DNA of 51,354 bases from Gudongella sp049310905 (GCF_049310905.1 NZ_JBMEMN010000022.1:1-51354), one strand, 5' to 3'; counted from the first letter of the stretch, positions 26,911-36,358 are shown. The notes: generated by a model not told the origin, from the sequence alone. Numbers and translations: made by a program.

Positions 26911-28187
26911 AGATCCCTCTCCTTTTTGTAAGATTCAAATAGGGGGACTAGAAAAGCTGCCACAAATCCTCCCGAAAAACCATTGTTATATAGATTCATG
27001 CCCCCGTGCAAAGAACCAAGATTAGATACCAGTGACAAATGGAGAAAACCTGCTAGGATTCCGGCAAGATATCCGTAATGTCCAGATATTGGCGCTAATG
27101 TGCTGGCAAAAAGAACTGTCAGTAACAATCCTGTAGATGAAATAGACAAACCTGCAATAATAGCCGAAAAGACAACTCCAATCATTACAGGAAGAGTATT
27201 TATAGGGTGTTTGCCAAAGGTACCGAAGCCTACCAAGGTAAAAATGCCACCTATTATCGGACCGTTTATTGGACCTTTGAGAATAAGGACAATAATAATC
27301 CCCAGCAAACCAAGTACTCCCATGTTTAAGATTGATGTTGAAAACCCATGTAGGGAGACAAAATCAGTTACAAGTCGCCCAGGGTTTTTAAGAAGTTTTG
27401 GATACTCCAACAAGCCTTTTTTTGATGAAAAGAGCCCAACAGAAATCATGGATAAAAAATAAAAAATTAGTAGAATCAGCAAATTAATATTGGTTTCAGA
27501 GGCTGTGATTTGCTTAAGTGCATGGTCATATCCTGTGAGTCTGAAAACAGACATGAATATCATGCCGACAATTCCTGCTGTAAATCCAATATTATATAGA
27601 TTGAATCCTTGATGGAACCTTACAAAGCTACTTGCCAAAGGAGGTAGGATAAGGCCAATGAATACACCAGTTACAGTTCCCAACAGAACTCCCGTTAAAG
27701 TACTGAAACCCATTCCAAAGCTTACCTGACTTACCAGTGGAGAGAGTGCGGTTCCAAAAAAAGCGATAATAATATATTTTGTGAAATGATCCTTTTGAAT
27801 ACGACTAAAAATATATACTCCCAGTAGAATTCCCTGAATGTTGAAAATGTTTTTGCCAAAAAAAGCAAAGCCTCCAACTGTAAATATAGCTGCGATAAGA
27901 GGGCCGTTCATAAGTGCATTACTTCTACTGGCTATGAATATAGTGAACATCATTAAAATCCCACTGTTAAGCAGACTAGCTCCAATACCACCAACAATCA
28001 GATAATCAGTTAACAATAGAGTCGGAGACATTGCGATTCTAAAAATTCCATCGATTATCAAATCCAATGAAGCAAAAAGGAAGGCTGAGAGGATAAATGC
28101 CATTGAGTAAAGGTACATTATTCTGTATTTTATCTTCTCATTGAATTCCAGTGATTTAAGTATTGCCTTATCCATCTGATCACCCAT
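26907..28187 (-). CDS. DUF1576 membrane protein with internal duplication
   Basis: A 426-aa multi-pass membrane protein (about 12 segments) matching the DUF1576 family, function unknown. It carries an internal repeat: NGPLIAAIFTVGGF (94-107) mirrors NGPIIGGIFTLVGF (308-321), and GFNLYNIGFTAG (194-205) mirrors GMNLYNNGFSGG (396-407). Each half is therefore one unit, as in many two-fold transporters. The start may be ATG 28187 or the later ATG 28175, which has GGTGATC upstream. It lies between an XRE-TPR regulator gene and a small soluble protein. Confidence 0.75.
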   Translation of the reverse strand: MGDQMDKAILKSLEFNEKIKYRIMYLYSMAFILSAFLFASLDLIIDGIFRIAMSPTLLLTDYLIVGGIGASLLNSGILMMFTIFIASRSNALMNGPLIAAIFTVGGFAFFGKNIFNIQGILLGVYIFSRIQKDHFTKYIIIAFFGTALSPLVSQVSFGMGFSTLTGVLLGTVTGVFIGLILPPLASSFVRFHQGFNLYNIGFTAGIVGMIFMSVFRLTGYDHALKQITASETNINLLILLIFYFLSMISVGLFSSKKGLLEYPKLLKNPGRLVTDFVSLHGFSTSILNMGVLGLLGIIIVLILKGPINGPIIGGIFTLVGFGTFGKHPINTLPVMIGVVFSAIIAGLSISSTGLLLTVLFASTLAPISGHYGYLAGILAGFLHLSLVSNLGSLHGGMNLYNNGFSGGFVAAFLVPLFESYKKERDL

Positions 28188-28194
28188 CTTTAAC

Positions 28195-29262
28195 TTAGAT
28201 AATTTTTGAAATTATTTTTTTATACCTGTCAGTGTATTTTACAAGATCGTAATCGGAGTTCTTAATTACAGAACTTATAAAATTCTGTCTCTGGTATTCA
28301 AAACTCATTGAAGGTGTAAGGTTCTCAACTAGATAGAAGAACTTGTTCTTCGAAAGATCCAGTTCAGAGTTCTCATGCTTAAGTGCCCAGTCAACATACT
28401 TCTCAATATAGTCCAAGGTCCTGTCAACATCCTTCCTTACAGCATAAATGTCAGCAAACATAAGTATATTGTTGCCCAGAAGATATCCTTCCAGCTTATA
28501 GTCTGTTATCATCTTTCTTTGTAGAATTGCCAGCTCCATTGCAAATTCGAGCTCTCTCTCCTTAAGTGAGGTTCCCCACATGCTGGCTAGTGAAATTATT
28601 GAATTGTTAATATTATTAAATAGACTCTCCTGTTCTACTATTTTGGCACTTTCGCTATCACCTGTGATGGAATAGATAGTAGAAAGCATAAAGTCTGTAT
28701 TCACACTTAGTTTAGGAAGTGTATTAAGTACTTCTATGGCCTTGTCATAGTCTTCCCTCATAGTGTAAAGACTGCTCAGTACATATAAGGAAGCCTGCTT
28801 TACTTCAAGATCATCAATAACAGAGGATGCTTCCAGAAGAGATATGGACCTGTCCAGTACTTCGTTTGCCTGATCTTCTGAATCAGCCATCTGGATGTAT
28901 TCCTGCAATAAGCTTCCCATCCTGAACTTAAGAAAAAGGCTGTTGGGATATGCTTCCAAGTAGTTCTCACAAACCATAAGAGCATCGTCGTAATCCCCTG
29001 TTTCAAACTTCTCTGCACAAACCTTGTAAATGTTAGTTACATCGTCGGGACTGATCTCTGTCTCGAACATAAGCAAAGCATCCAGGGATGTTCCCAGTAG
29101 CCTTGCTATTGGTGAAAGCATTGTAATATCGGGATAGGAGGAATTATTCTCCCATCTTTCGACAACATCGGGCATCGTACCAAGTGCATTTGCAAACTGA
29201 TCAATTGAAATGCCCTTGTTCTGTCTAAGTTTCTGTATGGTACTTCCTATTGTAAGTTTCAT
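28195..29262 (-). CDS. XRE-family regulator with TPR domain
   Basis: A 355-aa protein. Residues about 5-65 form an HTH_3 DNA-binding domain (TIQKLRQNKGISIDQFANALG). The rest is helical repeats of TPR type, as in RRNPP peptide-sensing regulators and related proteins. AAGGAGG lies before two adjacent ATGs; the second, at 29262, has the better spacing. On the minus strand TATAAT (29316-29311) with a weak -35 TTAATT marks a likely promoter. It probably controls its own operon with DUF1576. No small peptide gene was found next to it. Confidence 0.8.
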   Translation of the reverse strand: MKLTIGSTIQKLRQNKGISIDQFANALGTMPDVVERWENNSSYPDITMLSPIARLLGTSLDALLMFETEISPDDVTNIYKVCAEKFETGDYDDALMVCENYLEAYPNSLFLKFRMGSLLQEYIQMADSEDQANEVLDRSISLLEASSVIDDLEVKQASLYVLSSLYTMREDYDKAIEVLNTLPKLSVNTDFMLSTIYSITGDSESAKIVEQESLFNNINNSIISLASMWGTSLKERELEFAMELAILQRKMITDYKLEGYLLGNNILMFADIYAVRKDVDRTLDYIEKYVDWALKHENSELDLSKNKFFYLVENLTPSMSFEYQRQNFISSVIKNSDYDLVKYTDRYKKIISKII

Positions 29263-29463
29263 CATTTCCTCCTTATAAAATATAATAATAGATGATTACA
29301 CTCATACTCAATTATACCCCTTAGATATAATCTTAATTAATAAAATTGAATGGTTTATTTAGGCTTTGATTTATCATATTAAGTAATGTTGTGGTAATGG
29401 GTTTTAGACCAAAACTCTAGGGGTAAAAATAAAAAGAAGTTTAATATCAAAAGGAGGGATTCT

Positions 29464-30816
29464 ATGTTTTTCAAAAAAATTGAAACAGAGGGACTTGCGC
29501 ATTATTCATACATGATAGGTGACGGAGATGATATTGCAGTAATTGATCCAATGAGAGATGTACAGGTTTATATGCACGAAGCCAGAAAAGCCGGAATGAG
29601 AATTAAGTATATCCTCGAAACCCATAGAAACGAAGATTACATAATCGGTTCTATGGAGCTTTCGGAAAAAACCGGAGCTACTATATACATATCTGACCAC
29701 GAAGATCTTGGTCATGTCTATGGAGAAAGAATCCGGGATGGCTTCCAAATTCAAATGGGGGATATAACCGTAATGGCAATGCATACACCAGGACACACAT
29801 TGGGTCATCTGAGCTATGCGGTGTATGAAAAAGAAGCAGAGGAAGCATATATGGTATTCACAGGCGATTGCTTATTTATGGGTGACCTTGGAAGGACTGA
29901 CTTTTATGGAGAAGAGAATCTAGAAAAGATGACAGGACTTCTATATGATAGTGTATTCGATAAGCTCTTAACAATGGGTGATCACGTGCTTCTATGTCCT
30001 GCCCATGGAGCAGGATCCGCTTGTGGTGATTCCATGGATAAAAGACCATATTCATCCTTGGGATATGAAAAAGCTACAAATGAGTTGCTTCAGTTGAATT
30101 CCAAGGAAGAGTTTATCGAAAAATTTGCAAAAATGAGAATAAAGCCAAGGTACTTTGAGAGGATGGAGCGACACAATGTTAAAGGTGCAGACTTTGTTGG
30201 AGATGAAGTTGTGCTTAATGTACTGACCGTCGATGAAGTAGCCGAAATTAGGGATGAAGTACGCCTAATAGATGCCAGAACAAAAGAAGGTTACATTGGA
30301 GGACATATTCCGGGATCAATTTATTTGAACAAAGGTAATCTTACCGCATTCTTGGGATCCATGTACTTCCCGGATGACAAACTGGCATTTATAATAGACG
30401 GACAAGTTGGAGAGATGGAGGAAATCTACTGGTATTGCAGAAGAATAGGATTTGACAACATAGTCGGGTATCTGCCAGATGGAATAGAAATGTGGCAGGA
30501 AAAAGGCTATGAGATAGATAAGCTTTCTACAATATCCGCAAGAGGATACAAGGAAATGCCTAAAGGTGATGACTTTATACTTCTTGATATAAGAGATGCT
30601 AATGAAATTGAGGAAAGAGACCCAGGTGAGAACAGATTAAATATTCATCTAAAGAGTCTGTATGAGAATCTGGACAAGCTGGATAAGGACAAGACCATAT
30701 ATGTGCTTTGCGGTTCCGGAAATAGAGCTACAACTGCTGCAGCATACCTTAAGCATGAGGGATACGATTCTGTGGTTATAACCGGAGGAGTTAGAATGTA
30801 TAGAAACATTTCATAG
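29464..30816 (+). CDS. MBL-fold protein with two rhodanese domains
   Basis: A 450-aa cytosolic protein of the persulfide dioxygenase-rhodanese type. The MBL domain (1-235) has the later ligands in TPGHTLGH, TGDCLFMGDLGRTD and CPAHGAGSACG, but the first motif reads THRNEDY (54-59), where canonical THxHADH would be; the second His is Asn and the last is Tyr. Rhodanese domain 1 (about 250-345) has no catalytic cysteine (IIDGQVGEM). Domain 2 (about 355-450) has the full loop CGSGNR. It leads the sulfur cluster. Persulfide transfer is more likely than dioxygenase activity, especially in an anaerobe. Confidence 0.85.
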   Translation: MFFKKIETEGLAHYSYMIGDGDDIAVIDPMRDVQVYMHEARKAGMRIKYILETHRNEDYIIGSMELSEKTGATIYISDHEDLGHVYGERIRDGFQIQMGDITVMAMHTPGHTLGHLSYAVYEKEAEEAYMVFTGDCLFMGDLGRTDFYGEENLEKMTGLLYDSVFDKLLTMGDHVLLCPAHGAGSACGDSMDKRPYSSLGYEKATNELLQLNSKEEFIEKFAKMRIKPRYFERMERHNVKGADFVGDEVVLNVLTVDEVAEIRDEVRLIDARTKEGYIGGHIPGSIYLNKGNLTAFLGSMYFPDDKLAFIIDGQVGEMEEIYWYCRRIGFDNIVGYLPDGIEMWQEKGYEIDKLSTISARGYKEMPKGDDFILLDIRDANEIEERDPGENRLNIHLKSLYENLDKLDKDKTIYVLCGSGNRATTAAAYLKHEGYDSVVITGGVRMYRNIS

Positions 30817-30837
30817 ATGAGTAAAGTGACAAGAGTA

Positions 30838-30888
30838 GATCAAGCAGGCTCACTGGTGGAGACTGCTTGATTTCTAAATCAAGGGAGG
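30838..30888 (+). promoter_or_regulatory. Alternative hairpins before the anion carrier gene
   Basis: Segment 1 (30839-30847, ATCAAGCAG) pairs with segment 2 (30863-30871, CTGCTTGAT). Segment 2 can instead pair with segment 3 (30876-30883, AAATCAAG), which touches the ribosome site GGGAGG of the next gene. The two pairings exclude each other. This may be a weak terminator or a translational switch; the evidence is base pairing only. Confidence 0.45.
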
Positions 30889-30894
30889 ATTGTC

Positions 30895-32682
30895 ATGAGT
30901 ACTGATGTAATAATTGTTTTTATAATATTGTTTGCTGCAGTTATCATGTTCTCCATGGATAAGATCAGGAATGATGTGGCATCCATTATCATCATGCTAT
31001 CATTGGCATGGAGTGAGGTCATACCACTGGACCAGGCTTTTTCGGGGTTCTCATCCAATGCTGTAATAGCCATTATGGGAGTTATGATAATAGGTTACGG
31101 AATTGAAAAGACAGGAATAATGGATACTTTTGCACAATTGATAATGAAAAAAGCTGGTACTCAGGAGAACAGAGTAATTGCAACTGTTATGGCTGTGGCA
31201 GGTCTGATATCTTCATTTATGCAGAACATTGGAGCTGTAGCCCTTTTTTTACCTGCTGTAAAGAAAATTGGAAACAAGTCAGGTATAAGTCATCAACGGC
31301 TTATTATGCCATTGGCATTTGCGGGAATTCTCGGTGGAACGGTAACAATGGTAGCATCAGGACCATTGATAATTTTAAATGACCTTCTTAATGAGGGTGG
31401 ATATGACAGCTATGGATTATTCAGTGTGACCCCAGTAGGTTTGGGATTGCTAATTGCAGGGATTCTTTATTTCTACTTATTGTCAGGTAAAGTTTTGCCT
31501 GGTGGAGAAGAAAAAGACCAGGAAAGGAAGGACGAGCTTCTTGATATCTATAATCTACCAAAAGAGATTCATGAAGTTGAAATTAAGGAGGATTGTGAGC
31601 TTATAGGAAAAACCATTGAGGAACTTGATATATGGAGGATCTTTGGAATTCATATACTGGCCTTGTGGGAGTCTGGCAGCAAGACTTACATCCCTTGGAG
31701 AAAGACTACATTCAAGGAAGGTCAGGTACTTGCAATATTTGGAGAGGATGATCATCTGAACCAATTCTTTAAAGCCTTCAATTTGGAACACCAGCATAAG
31801 CTAGTGGTTTTCAGAGAGCTTGGAGATGAGAAGGAAGCTGGTTTCGCTGAAATAATTCTGCCTCCGGATTCAAACCTAAAAGGGAAAACCCTTGAGGAAA
31901 TTTCCCTTAGGAAGAATTATAGAGTTGAACCAATAACATATATAAATACTGATGGAAAGAGACTTAATCTGATGGATTGGGAAATGGAACCAGGACTTAA
32001 AGTTATTGTTTTTGCGAGATGGGAAGACCTTAATAGCCTAAAGGAAACAAAGGATTTTGTAGTAATAAGTGAGGTTAAGCCACCAGAGGAAAGCTCCAGA
32101 GCTGACAAGAAGCTACATGCAATGTTAATTCTGGGAACAGGTATACTCCTGATACTATTTGGGGTACCTCTACCTTTGAGCTTTCTGTCAGCAGCTATTC
32201 TGATGCTTTTTACCAAAGTAATATACAAGGAGGAGATCTACAAGGCAATTGATTGGAAAACGGTATTTCTTCTAGCCGGTCTGATACCTCTTGGGACTGC
32301 TTTTGAGCAGACTGGGGCAGCAAGACTTACAGCAGAGGCAATAATAAACATTGTGGAATCATGGAATGTGATATTTATCCTACTTGTAATTGGTCTAATC
32401 ACATCCTTCTTCTCATTGTTTATGTCCAATGTAGCTGCCACTGTTTTACTGGTACCTTTAATACTGATAATGGGAGAGAGTTTTGGGATTGATCCAAGGG
32501 GATTGGCTCTTCTTGTTGCAGTTGCAGCTTCCAATTCATTTATAATTCCCACACATCAGGTAAATGCTTATATTATGGGACCAGGAAATTACAAAACTTC
32601 AGATTACATGAAAGCCGGAGGAATCATGAGCGCGATCTTCCTGCTGGTATCGACATTGATAGTCTATTTCTTTTACATTTAA
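30895..32682 (+). CDS. SLC13/DASS-type anion transporter with TrkA-C domains
   Basis: A 595-aa permease of the ion-transporter superfamily that takes up sulfate or other divalent anions with Na+. N-terminal membrane segments (about 1-205) and C-terminal segments (about 400-595) flank two cytosolic TrkA-C domains (about 220-300 and 310-395, with ELIGKTIEELDI and NLKGKTLEEISL). The repeated helix-breaking motifs MQNIGAVALFLPA and MSNVAATVLLVPL are typical. GGGAGG precedes the ATG. In this operon it may carry sulfate, thiosulfate or sulfite. Confidence 0.85.
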   Translation: MSTDVIIVFIILFAAVIMFSMDKIRNDVASIIIMLSLAWSEVIPLDQAFSGFSSNAVIAIMGVMIIGYGIEKTGIMDTFAQLIMKKAGTQENRVIATVMAVAGLISSFMQNIGAVALFLPAVKKIGNKSGISHQRLIMPLAFAGILGGTVTMVASGPLIILNDLLNEGGYDSYGLFSVTPVGLGLLIAGILYFYLLSGKVLPGGEEKDQERKDELLDIYNLPKEIHEVEIKEDCELIGKTIEELDIWRIFGIHILALWESGSKTYIPWRKTTFKEGQVLAIFGEDDHLNQFFKAFNLEHQHKLVVFRELGDEKEAGFAEIILPPDSNLKGKTLEEISLRKNYRVEPITYINTDGKRLNLMDWEMEPGLKVIVFARWEDLNSLKETKDFVVISEVKPPEESSRADKKLHAMLILGTGILLILFGVPLPLSFLSAAILMLFTKVIYKEEIYKAIDWKTVFLLAGLIPLGTAFEQTGAARLTAEAIINIVESWNVIFILLVIGLITSFFSLFMSNVAATVLLVPLILIMGESFGIDPRGLALLVAVAASNSFIIPTHQVNAYIMGPGNYKTSDYMKAGGIMSAIFLLVSTLIVYFFYI

Positions 32683-32706
32683 TCAATATAGATAAGGAGG
32701 AGAAAA

Positions 32707-33219
32707 ATGGATTTCTTGATGCTTGAAAGATGGTCACCCTATGTTGTAGGGATTTTGATTGGACTTTTAAATATTGGATCCCTTTTGGTTTCAAAAAAAC
32801 CATTGGGAGCGTCCACCAGCTTTATGAAGTTTGGTGGAATCATCTACAAATCCTTTGATAAGGAAAAAGTTAAGAACAATGCATACTACCAGAAGAATGA
32901 GCTTAAGCTTGATTGGGGTATAATGCTTGTACTTGGAATCATACTTGGAGCGTTTGTTTCTGCAATGCTTTCAGGAGATTTCAACCTGACAGCTGTTCCA
33001 GATATGTGGTCAAACGAGGTATCAGAGAGTTTCATCTTAAGATTTCTGGCTGCAGTTGCAGGTGGAATCTTCCTTGGAGTTGGAGCAAGGTGGGCTGGTG
33101 GATGCACCAGCGGACACGGAATAAGTGGAACCAGTATGTTGTCAGTTATTAGCTGGGTTGCAGCAATCGCATTCTTTATTGGCGGTATAGCGGTGGCCTT
33201 CCTTATATATGGAATGTAG
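32707..33219 (+). CDS. YeeE/YedE family thiosulfate transporter half
   Basis: A 170-aa membrane protein with four or five hydrophobic segments and the family signature GARWAGGCTSGHGISG (about 135-150), whose cysteine is used in TsuA for thiosulfate passage. It is half the length of TsuA and is paired with the next gene, 12 bases downstream, so the two proteins likely form one carrier. AAGGAGG precedes the ATG. Confidence 0.88.
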   Translation: MDFLMLERWSPYVVGILIGLLNIGSLLVSKKPLGASTSFMKFGGIIYKSFDKEKVKNNAYYQKNELKLDWGIMLVLGIILGAFVSAMLSGDFNLTAVPDMWSNEVSESFILRFLAAVAGGIFLGVGARWAGGCTSGHGISGTSMLSVISWVAAIAFFIGGIAVAFLIYGM

Positions 33220-33231
33220 AGGTGACTAAAA

Positions 33232-33780
33232 ATGGCAAAAAAAAATAACAGAACACTTATGCAGGGGCTTATAATTGGTATCTTTTTCGGTTTCCTCCTT
33301 CAAAAGGGAGGAGTTACCAAATACGATGTTATAGTGGGTCAATTAAGACTGATAGACTTTACTGTATTAAAAATAATCCTTACAGCCATTGTTGTATCAA
33401 TGCTTGGAATAAGCTACTTTTATCCAAAAGACATGGTTCCGGTCAAGACAAAAGCGGGTTCCATAAAGAACGCAACAATTGGTGGACTCCTTTTTGGTGT
33501 AGGCTTCGGTCTTCTGGGATATTGCCCTGGAACCATTGCAGGCGCAATAGGAAATGGATACATTGATGCCATTACAGGGGGGCTAATAGGAATAGTTCTA
33601 GGTACTGTTATCTATGCAATTATGTACGGTAAACTGAAGGAAAAAGGTGTGCTTACCCAAGATAAATACAGTGAATACAGTCTTTTTCACAAAATAAAAG
33701 GTAATCCTTTCAAAGTTACTTTGCCATTTGGAGCATTTTTGGTAATTGTAATGTACTTGATGGAGAGTATTGGACTTTAG
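33232..33780 (+). CDS. YeeE/YedE family protein, second half
   Basis: A 182-aa membrane protein with four or five hydrophobic segments. The motif GFGLLGYCPGTIAGAIGNG (about 90-108) places a cysteine like that of the partner protein. Family knowledge points to uptake of thiosulfate or a similar sulfur compound. The 4 upstream genes and CoADR-like gene downstream support this. The C-terminus is polar and amphipathic. Confidence 0.87.
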   Translation: MAKKNNRTLMQGLIIGIFFGFLLQKGGVTKYDVIVGQLRLIDFTVLKIILTAIVVSMLGISYFYPKDMVPVKTKAGSIKNATIGGLLFGVGFGLLGYCPGTIAGAIGNGYIDAITGGLIGIVLGTVIYAIMYGKLKEKGVLTQDKYSEYSLFHKIKGNPFKVTLPFGAFLVIVMYLMESIGL

Positions 33781-33800
33781 TATAAAGTCGGGAGGGAAAT

Positions 33801-35144
33801 ATGACCAGAGAAATTGTAATAATAGGTGGAGTTGCTGCAGGAATGAGCTGTGCAGCAAAACTTTCAAGAGAAGACAAGGAAGCAAATATTACTGTCTTTG
33901 AGCAAGGCAAACATATATCCTACGGAGCATGTGGTCTGCCCTATTATATCGGAGATGTAATAGAAGACCATATGGATCTGGTAATAAAAGAGCCGGAAGA
34001 TTATAAGGACAGCAACATAACAGTAAAAATAATGCACCAAGCTTTAAGTGTTGAACCTGAGAAAAAATCGGTAAAGGTCATAAACCTGGAAACTGAAGAG
34101 GAATTTGACAAGGACTACGATAAGCTTGTAATTGCAACTGGGGCTGAGCCTTTAAAGCCTCCATTTGTCGAGGATGGCATTGGTAATTTATTCACCTTGA
34201 GGACAGTTGAGGATGGACAGATGATAAAAGAAGCAGCTCTATCTGAAAACGTCAAAAAAGTTGTCCTTATTGGAGCAGGGTATATCGGGCTTGAACTTGT
34301 GGAGTCTTTCCATAATCTAGGCAAGGAGATTAGTGTTATAAACAGGTCTGCGAATATAATGAAGCCTGTTGACCAGGAAATCAGAGATATATTAATTGAA
34401 GAATTGAAGGAGAAGAACATTAAGCTAGATTTTAACGAAGAGGTTAAGGAAATAACCAAGGACTCAGATGGAATGGTAAAATCTGTTGTAACTGACAAGG
34501 GAGAACACGGAGCGGACCTTGTTGTAGTCGCGATTGGAGTTGTTCCGGCCACTAAATTTTTGGAAGGTACGGGAATAGATACATTGAAAAATGGAGCCAT
34601 CGTAACAAATGAAAGGATGGAAACCAATATTGATAATATATATGCTGCTGGGGATTGTGCAACAATATACCACAGAGTGCTGAAAAAAAATGTACATATT
34701 CCACTGGCAACCTATGCAAACAGACAGGGAAGATTGTTGGCCCAGATTCTTGCAGGAAAGGACAAGAGTTTTCCTGGTGGAATTGGAGCATCTGTAGTCA
34801 AGATATTGGATCTAACCATTAGTGCTACAGGTGTAAATGAAAAGCTGGCAAAGGATAACGACCTTGATTATGAAACCGTATTTATTAAAGGATACAGTAA
34901 CGCGGGATATTATCCGGGAAGCAAACCTCTGTATATCAAGTATATTTTCGACAAGGAATCCAAAATTCTTCTTGGAGCACAGCTGGCTGGTGAAAAAGGT
35001 GCTGAGCATAGAATTAATGCTTTGTCCATTGCCATTCAGCAGCGGATGACCCTTGAAGAAATCGCATATAGTGATTTTGCATATACACCACCATTTTCAG
35101 GAGCCTGGGATCCCATGCAGGTTGCGGCAAATGTTGCTGAATAA
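33801..35144 (+). CDS. CoA-disulfide reductase-like FAD/NAD(P) oxidoreductase
   Basis: A 447-aa flavoprotein of the CoADR/NADH oxidase group. The FAD site IIGGVAAGMSCAAK is N-terminal; the single redox cysteine is C44 in SYGACGLPYY, as in CoADR (C43). The NAD(P) site is VVLIGAGYIGLEL (about 155), and YAAGDCAT closes the FAD fold. Unlike CoADR-Rhd enzymes there is no C-terminal rhodanese domain, but a rhodanese protein is encoded in the same operon. It probably reduces CoA persulfide or polysulfide rather than oxygen. Confidence 0.88.
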   Translation: MTREIVIIGGVAAGMSCAAKLSREDKEANITVFEQGKHISYGACGLPYYIGDVIEDHMDLVIKEPEDYKDSNITVKIMHQALSVEPEKKSVKVINLETEEEFDKDYDKLVIATGAEPLKPPFVEDGIGNLFTLRTVEDGQMIKEAALSENVKKVVLIGAGYIGLELVESFHNLGKEISVINRSANIMKPVDQEIRDILIEELKEKNIKLDFNEEVKEITKDSDGMVKSVVTDKGEHGADLVVVAIGVVPATKFLEGTGIDTLKNGAIVTNERMETNIDNIYAAGDCATIYHRVLKKNVHIPLATYANRQGRLLAQILAGKDKSFPGGIGASVVKILDLTISATGVNEKLAKDNDLDYETVFIKGYSNAGYYPGSKPLYIKYIFDKESKILLGAQLAGEKGAEHRINALSIAIQQRMTLEEIAYSDFAYTPPFSGAWDPMQVAANVAE

Positions 35145-35183
35145 AATTCCTAACTCAGGGAACATATAGACCGAGGTGAATGT

Positions 35184-36296
35184 ATGGAGGACAAAGAGTA
35201 CAAGGATCTTACAGGAAGTGAAAAAATACAGAGACAGAAGGAAATATGGAAGTTGTTCACAAAGCTGGGGTTTCTAGCTTTTGGAGGTCCAGCTGCACAT
35301 ATTGCCATGCTTGAAACTGAAGCCATTGAGAAAAAGAAATGGCTTGGCAGGGACCGATTTATGGACTTCATGGGTGCCACAAATATTATTCCCGGACCGA
35401 ATTCAACTGAGATGGTTATGCTGGTAGGTTATGAACGGGGAGGAATTATAGGCCTATTCAATGCAGGAGCTTCCTTTATTCTGCCTGCAATGTTTCTGGT
35501 TCTGATGTTTGGTGTGATGTATGTAACCTATGGATCTTTACCTGAGTTGACAACAGTTCTTGATGGTGTGAAAGCTGTCATAATGGCTGTTATCATCAAC
35601 GCTCTGTACAGGCTGTTCAAGAATGTAATAAGGACAAAGTGGGCGCTGGGTTTTGGACTTGCTGTTGCAGGTATTTACCTGCTTGGTGTAGATGAAATCC
35701 CTCTTTTGTTTGTTGCGGGATTCATTATGATGGTATGGAAGAACAAGGATAGGATTACAGGGAAGACCTATTCACTTGCGCTACCAATGATTTTTTTAAC
35801 ATTTCTAAAAATCGGGGCGGTTCTATACGGAAGTGGGTATGTTCTACTTGCATTTCTTGAAGCAGAATTTGTTGAAACCCTAGGAGTTTTAACTGAACAA
35901 CAGATTCTGGACTCAGTGGCTGTTGGACAGTTCACACCAGGACCTGTATTTACTACGGCAACATTTATCGGGTACATCCTTGGAGGTTTCCCAGGAGCAG
36001 TTCTTGCAACAATAGGAATCTTTCTTCCGGCATTTGTGCTTGTGGCATTTATGAAGCCTTTTATTTATAAGCTTCGGGAAAACATTTGGCTCTCAGGTGC
36101 TTTGGATGGGGTAAATATTGCATCACTTGTCTTGATGGCAGTGGTAAGTGTAAAGCTTGGAGTATCATCAATTTTTAGTATCACCACAGCTTTTATTTTC
36201 ATAGGCGGCATGATTGGGATTATGAAGTACAATATCAACACAGCCTGGCTAATTATTGCCGGAGGATTAATCAACTGGTTGGTGAATATCGTATAA
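35184..36296 (+). CDS. ChrA-type chromate/oxyanion transporter
   Basis: A 370-aa CHR-family membrane protein with both homologous halves in one chain. The first half has FGGPAAHIAM (about 31-40) and PGPNSTEMVM; the second has GAVLYGSGYVLLAF and VGQFTPGPVFTTATFIGY. Long-chain members export chromate, a sulfate analogue. In this sulfur cluster a role with sulfite, sulfate or another oxyanion is at least as likely as chromate resistance. A 39-base gap separates it from the flavoprotein gene, and a terminator follows. Confidence 0.88.
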   Translation: MEDKEYKDLTGSEKIQRQKEIWKLFTKLGFLAFGGPAAHIAMLETEAIEKKKWLGRDRFMDFMGATNIIPGPNSTEMVMLVGYERGGIIGLFNAGASFILPAMFLVLMFGVMYVTYGSLPELTTVLDGVKAVIMAVIINALYRLFKNVIRTKWALGFGLAVAGIYLLGVDEIPLLFVAGFIMMVWKNKDRITGKTYSLALPMIFLTFLKIGAVLYGSGYVLLAFLEAEFVETLGVLTEQQILDSVAVGQFTPGPVFTTATFIGYILGGFPGAVLATIGIFLPAFVLVAFMKPFIYKLRENIWLSGALDGVNIASLVLMAVVSVKLGVSSIFSITTAFIFIGGMIGIMKYNINTAWLIIAGGLINWLVNIV

Positions 36297-36305
36297 ATTA
36301 GATTA

Positions 36306-36330
36306 AAAAGGACCTTTGGGTTCTTTTTTT
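36306..36330 (+). terminator. Terminator of the sulfur cluster
   Basis: AAGGACC-TTT-GGGTTCTT (one G-T pair) is followed by a run of T. It separates the sulfur cluster from the palindrome-controlled operon. Confidence 0.75.
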
Positions 36331-36358
36331 TGCGTCAATTGAGAGTAAGAATAAAAGC

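Noticed and set aside
35184..36296. A dedicated chromate resistance locus
   Set aside because: The ChrA-type gene lies in a sulfur-compound operon without chrB or other resistance genes, so transport of a sulfur oxyanion is as likely.
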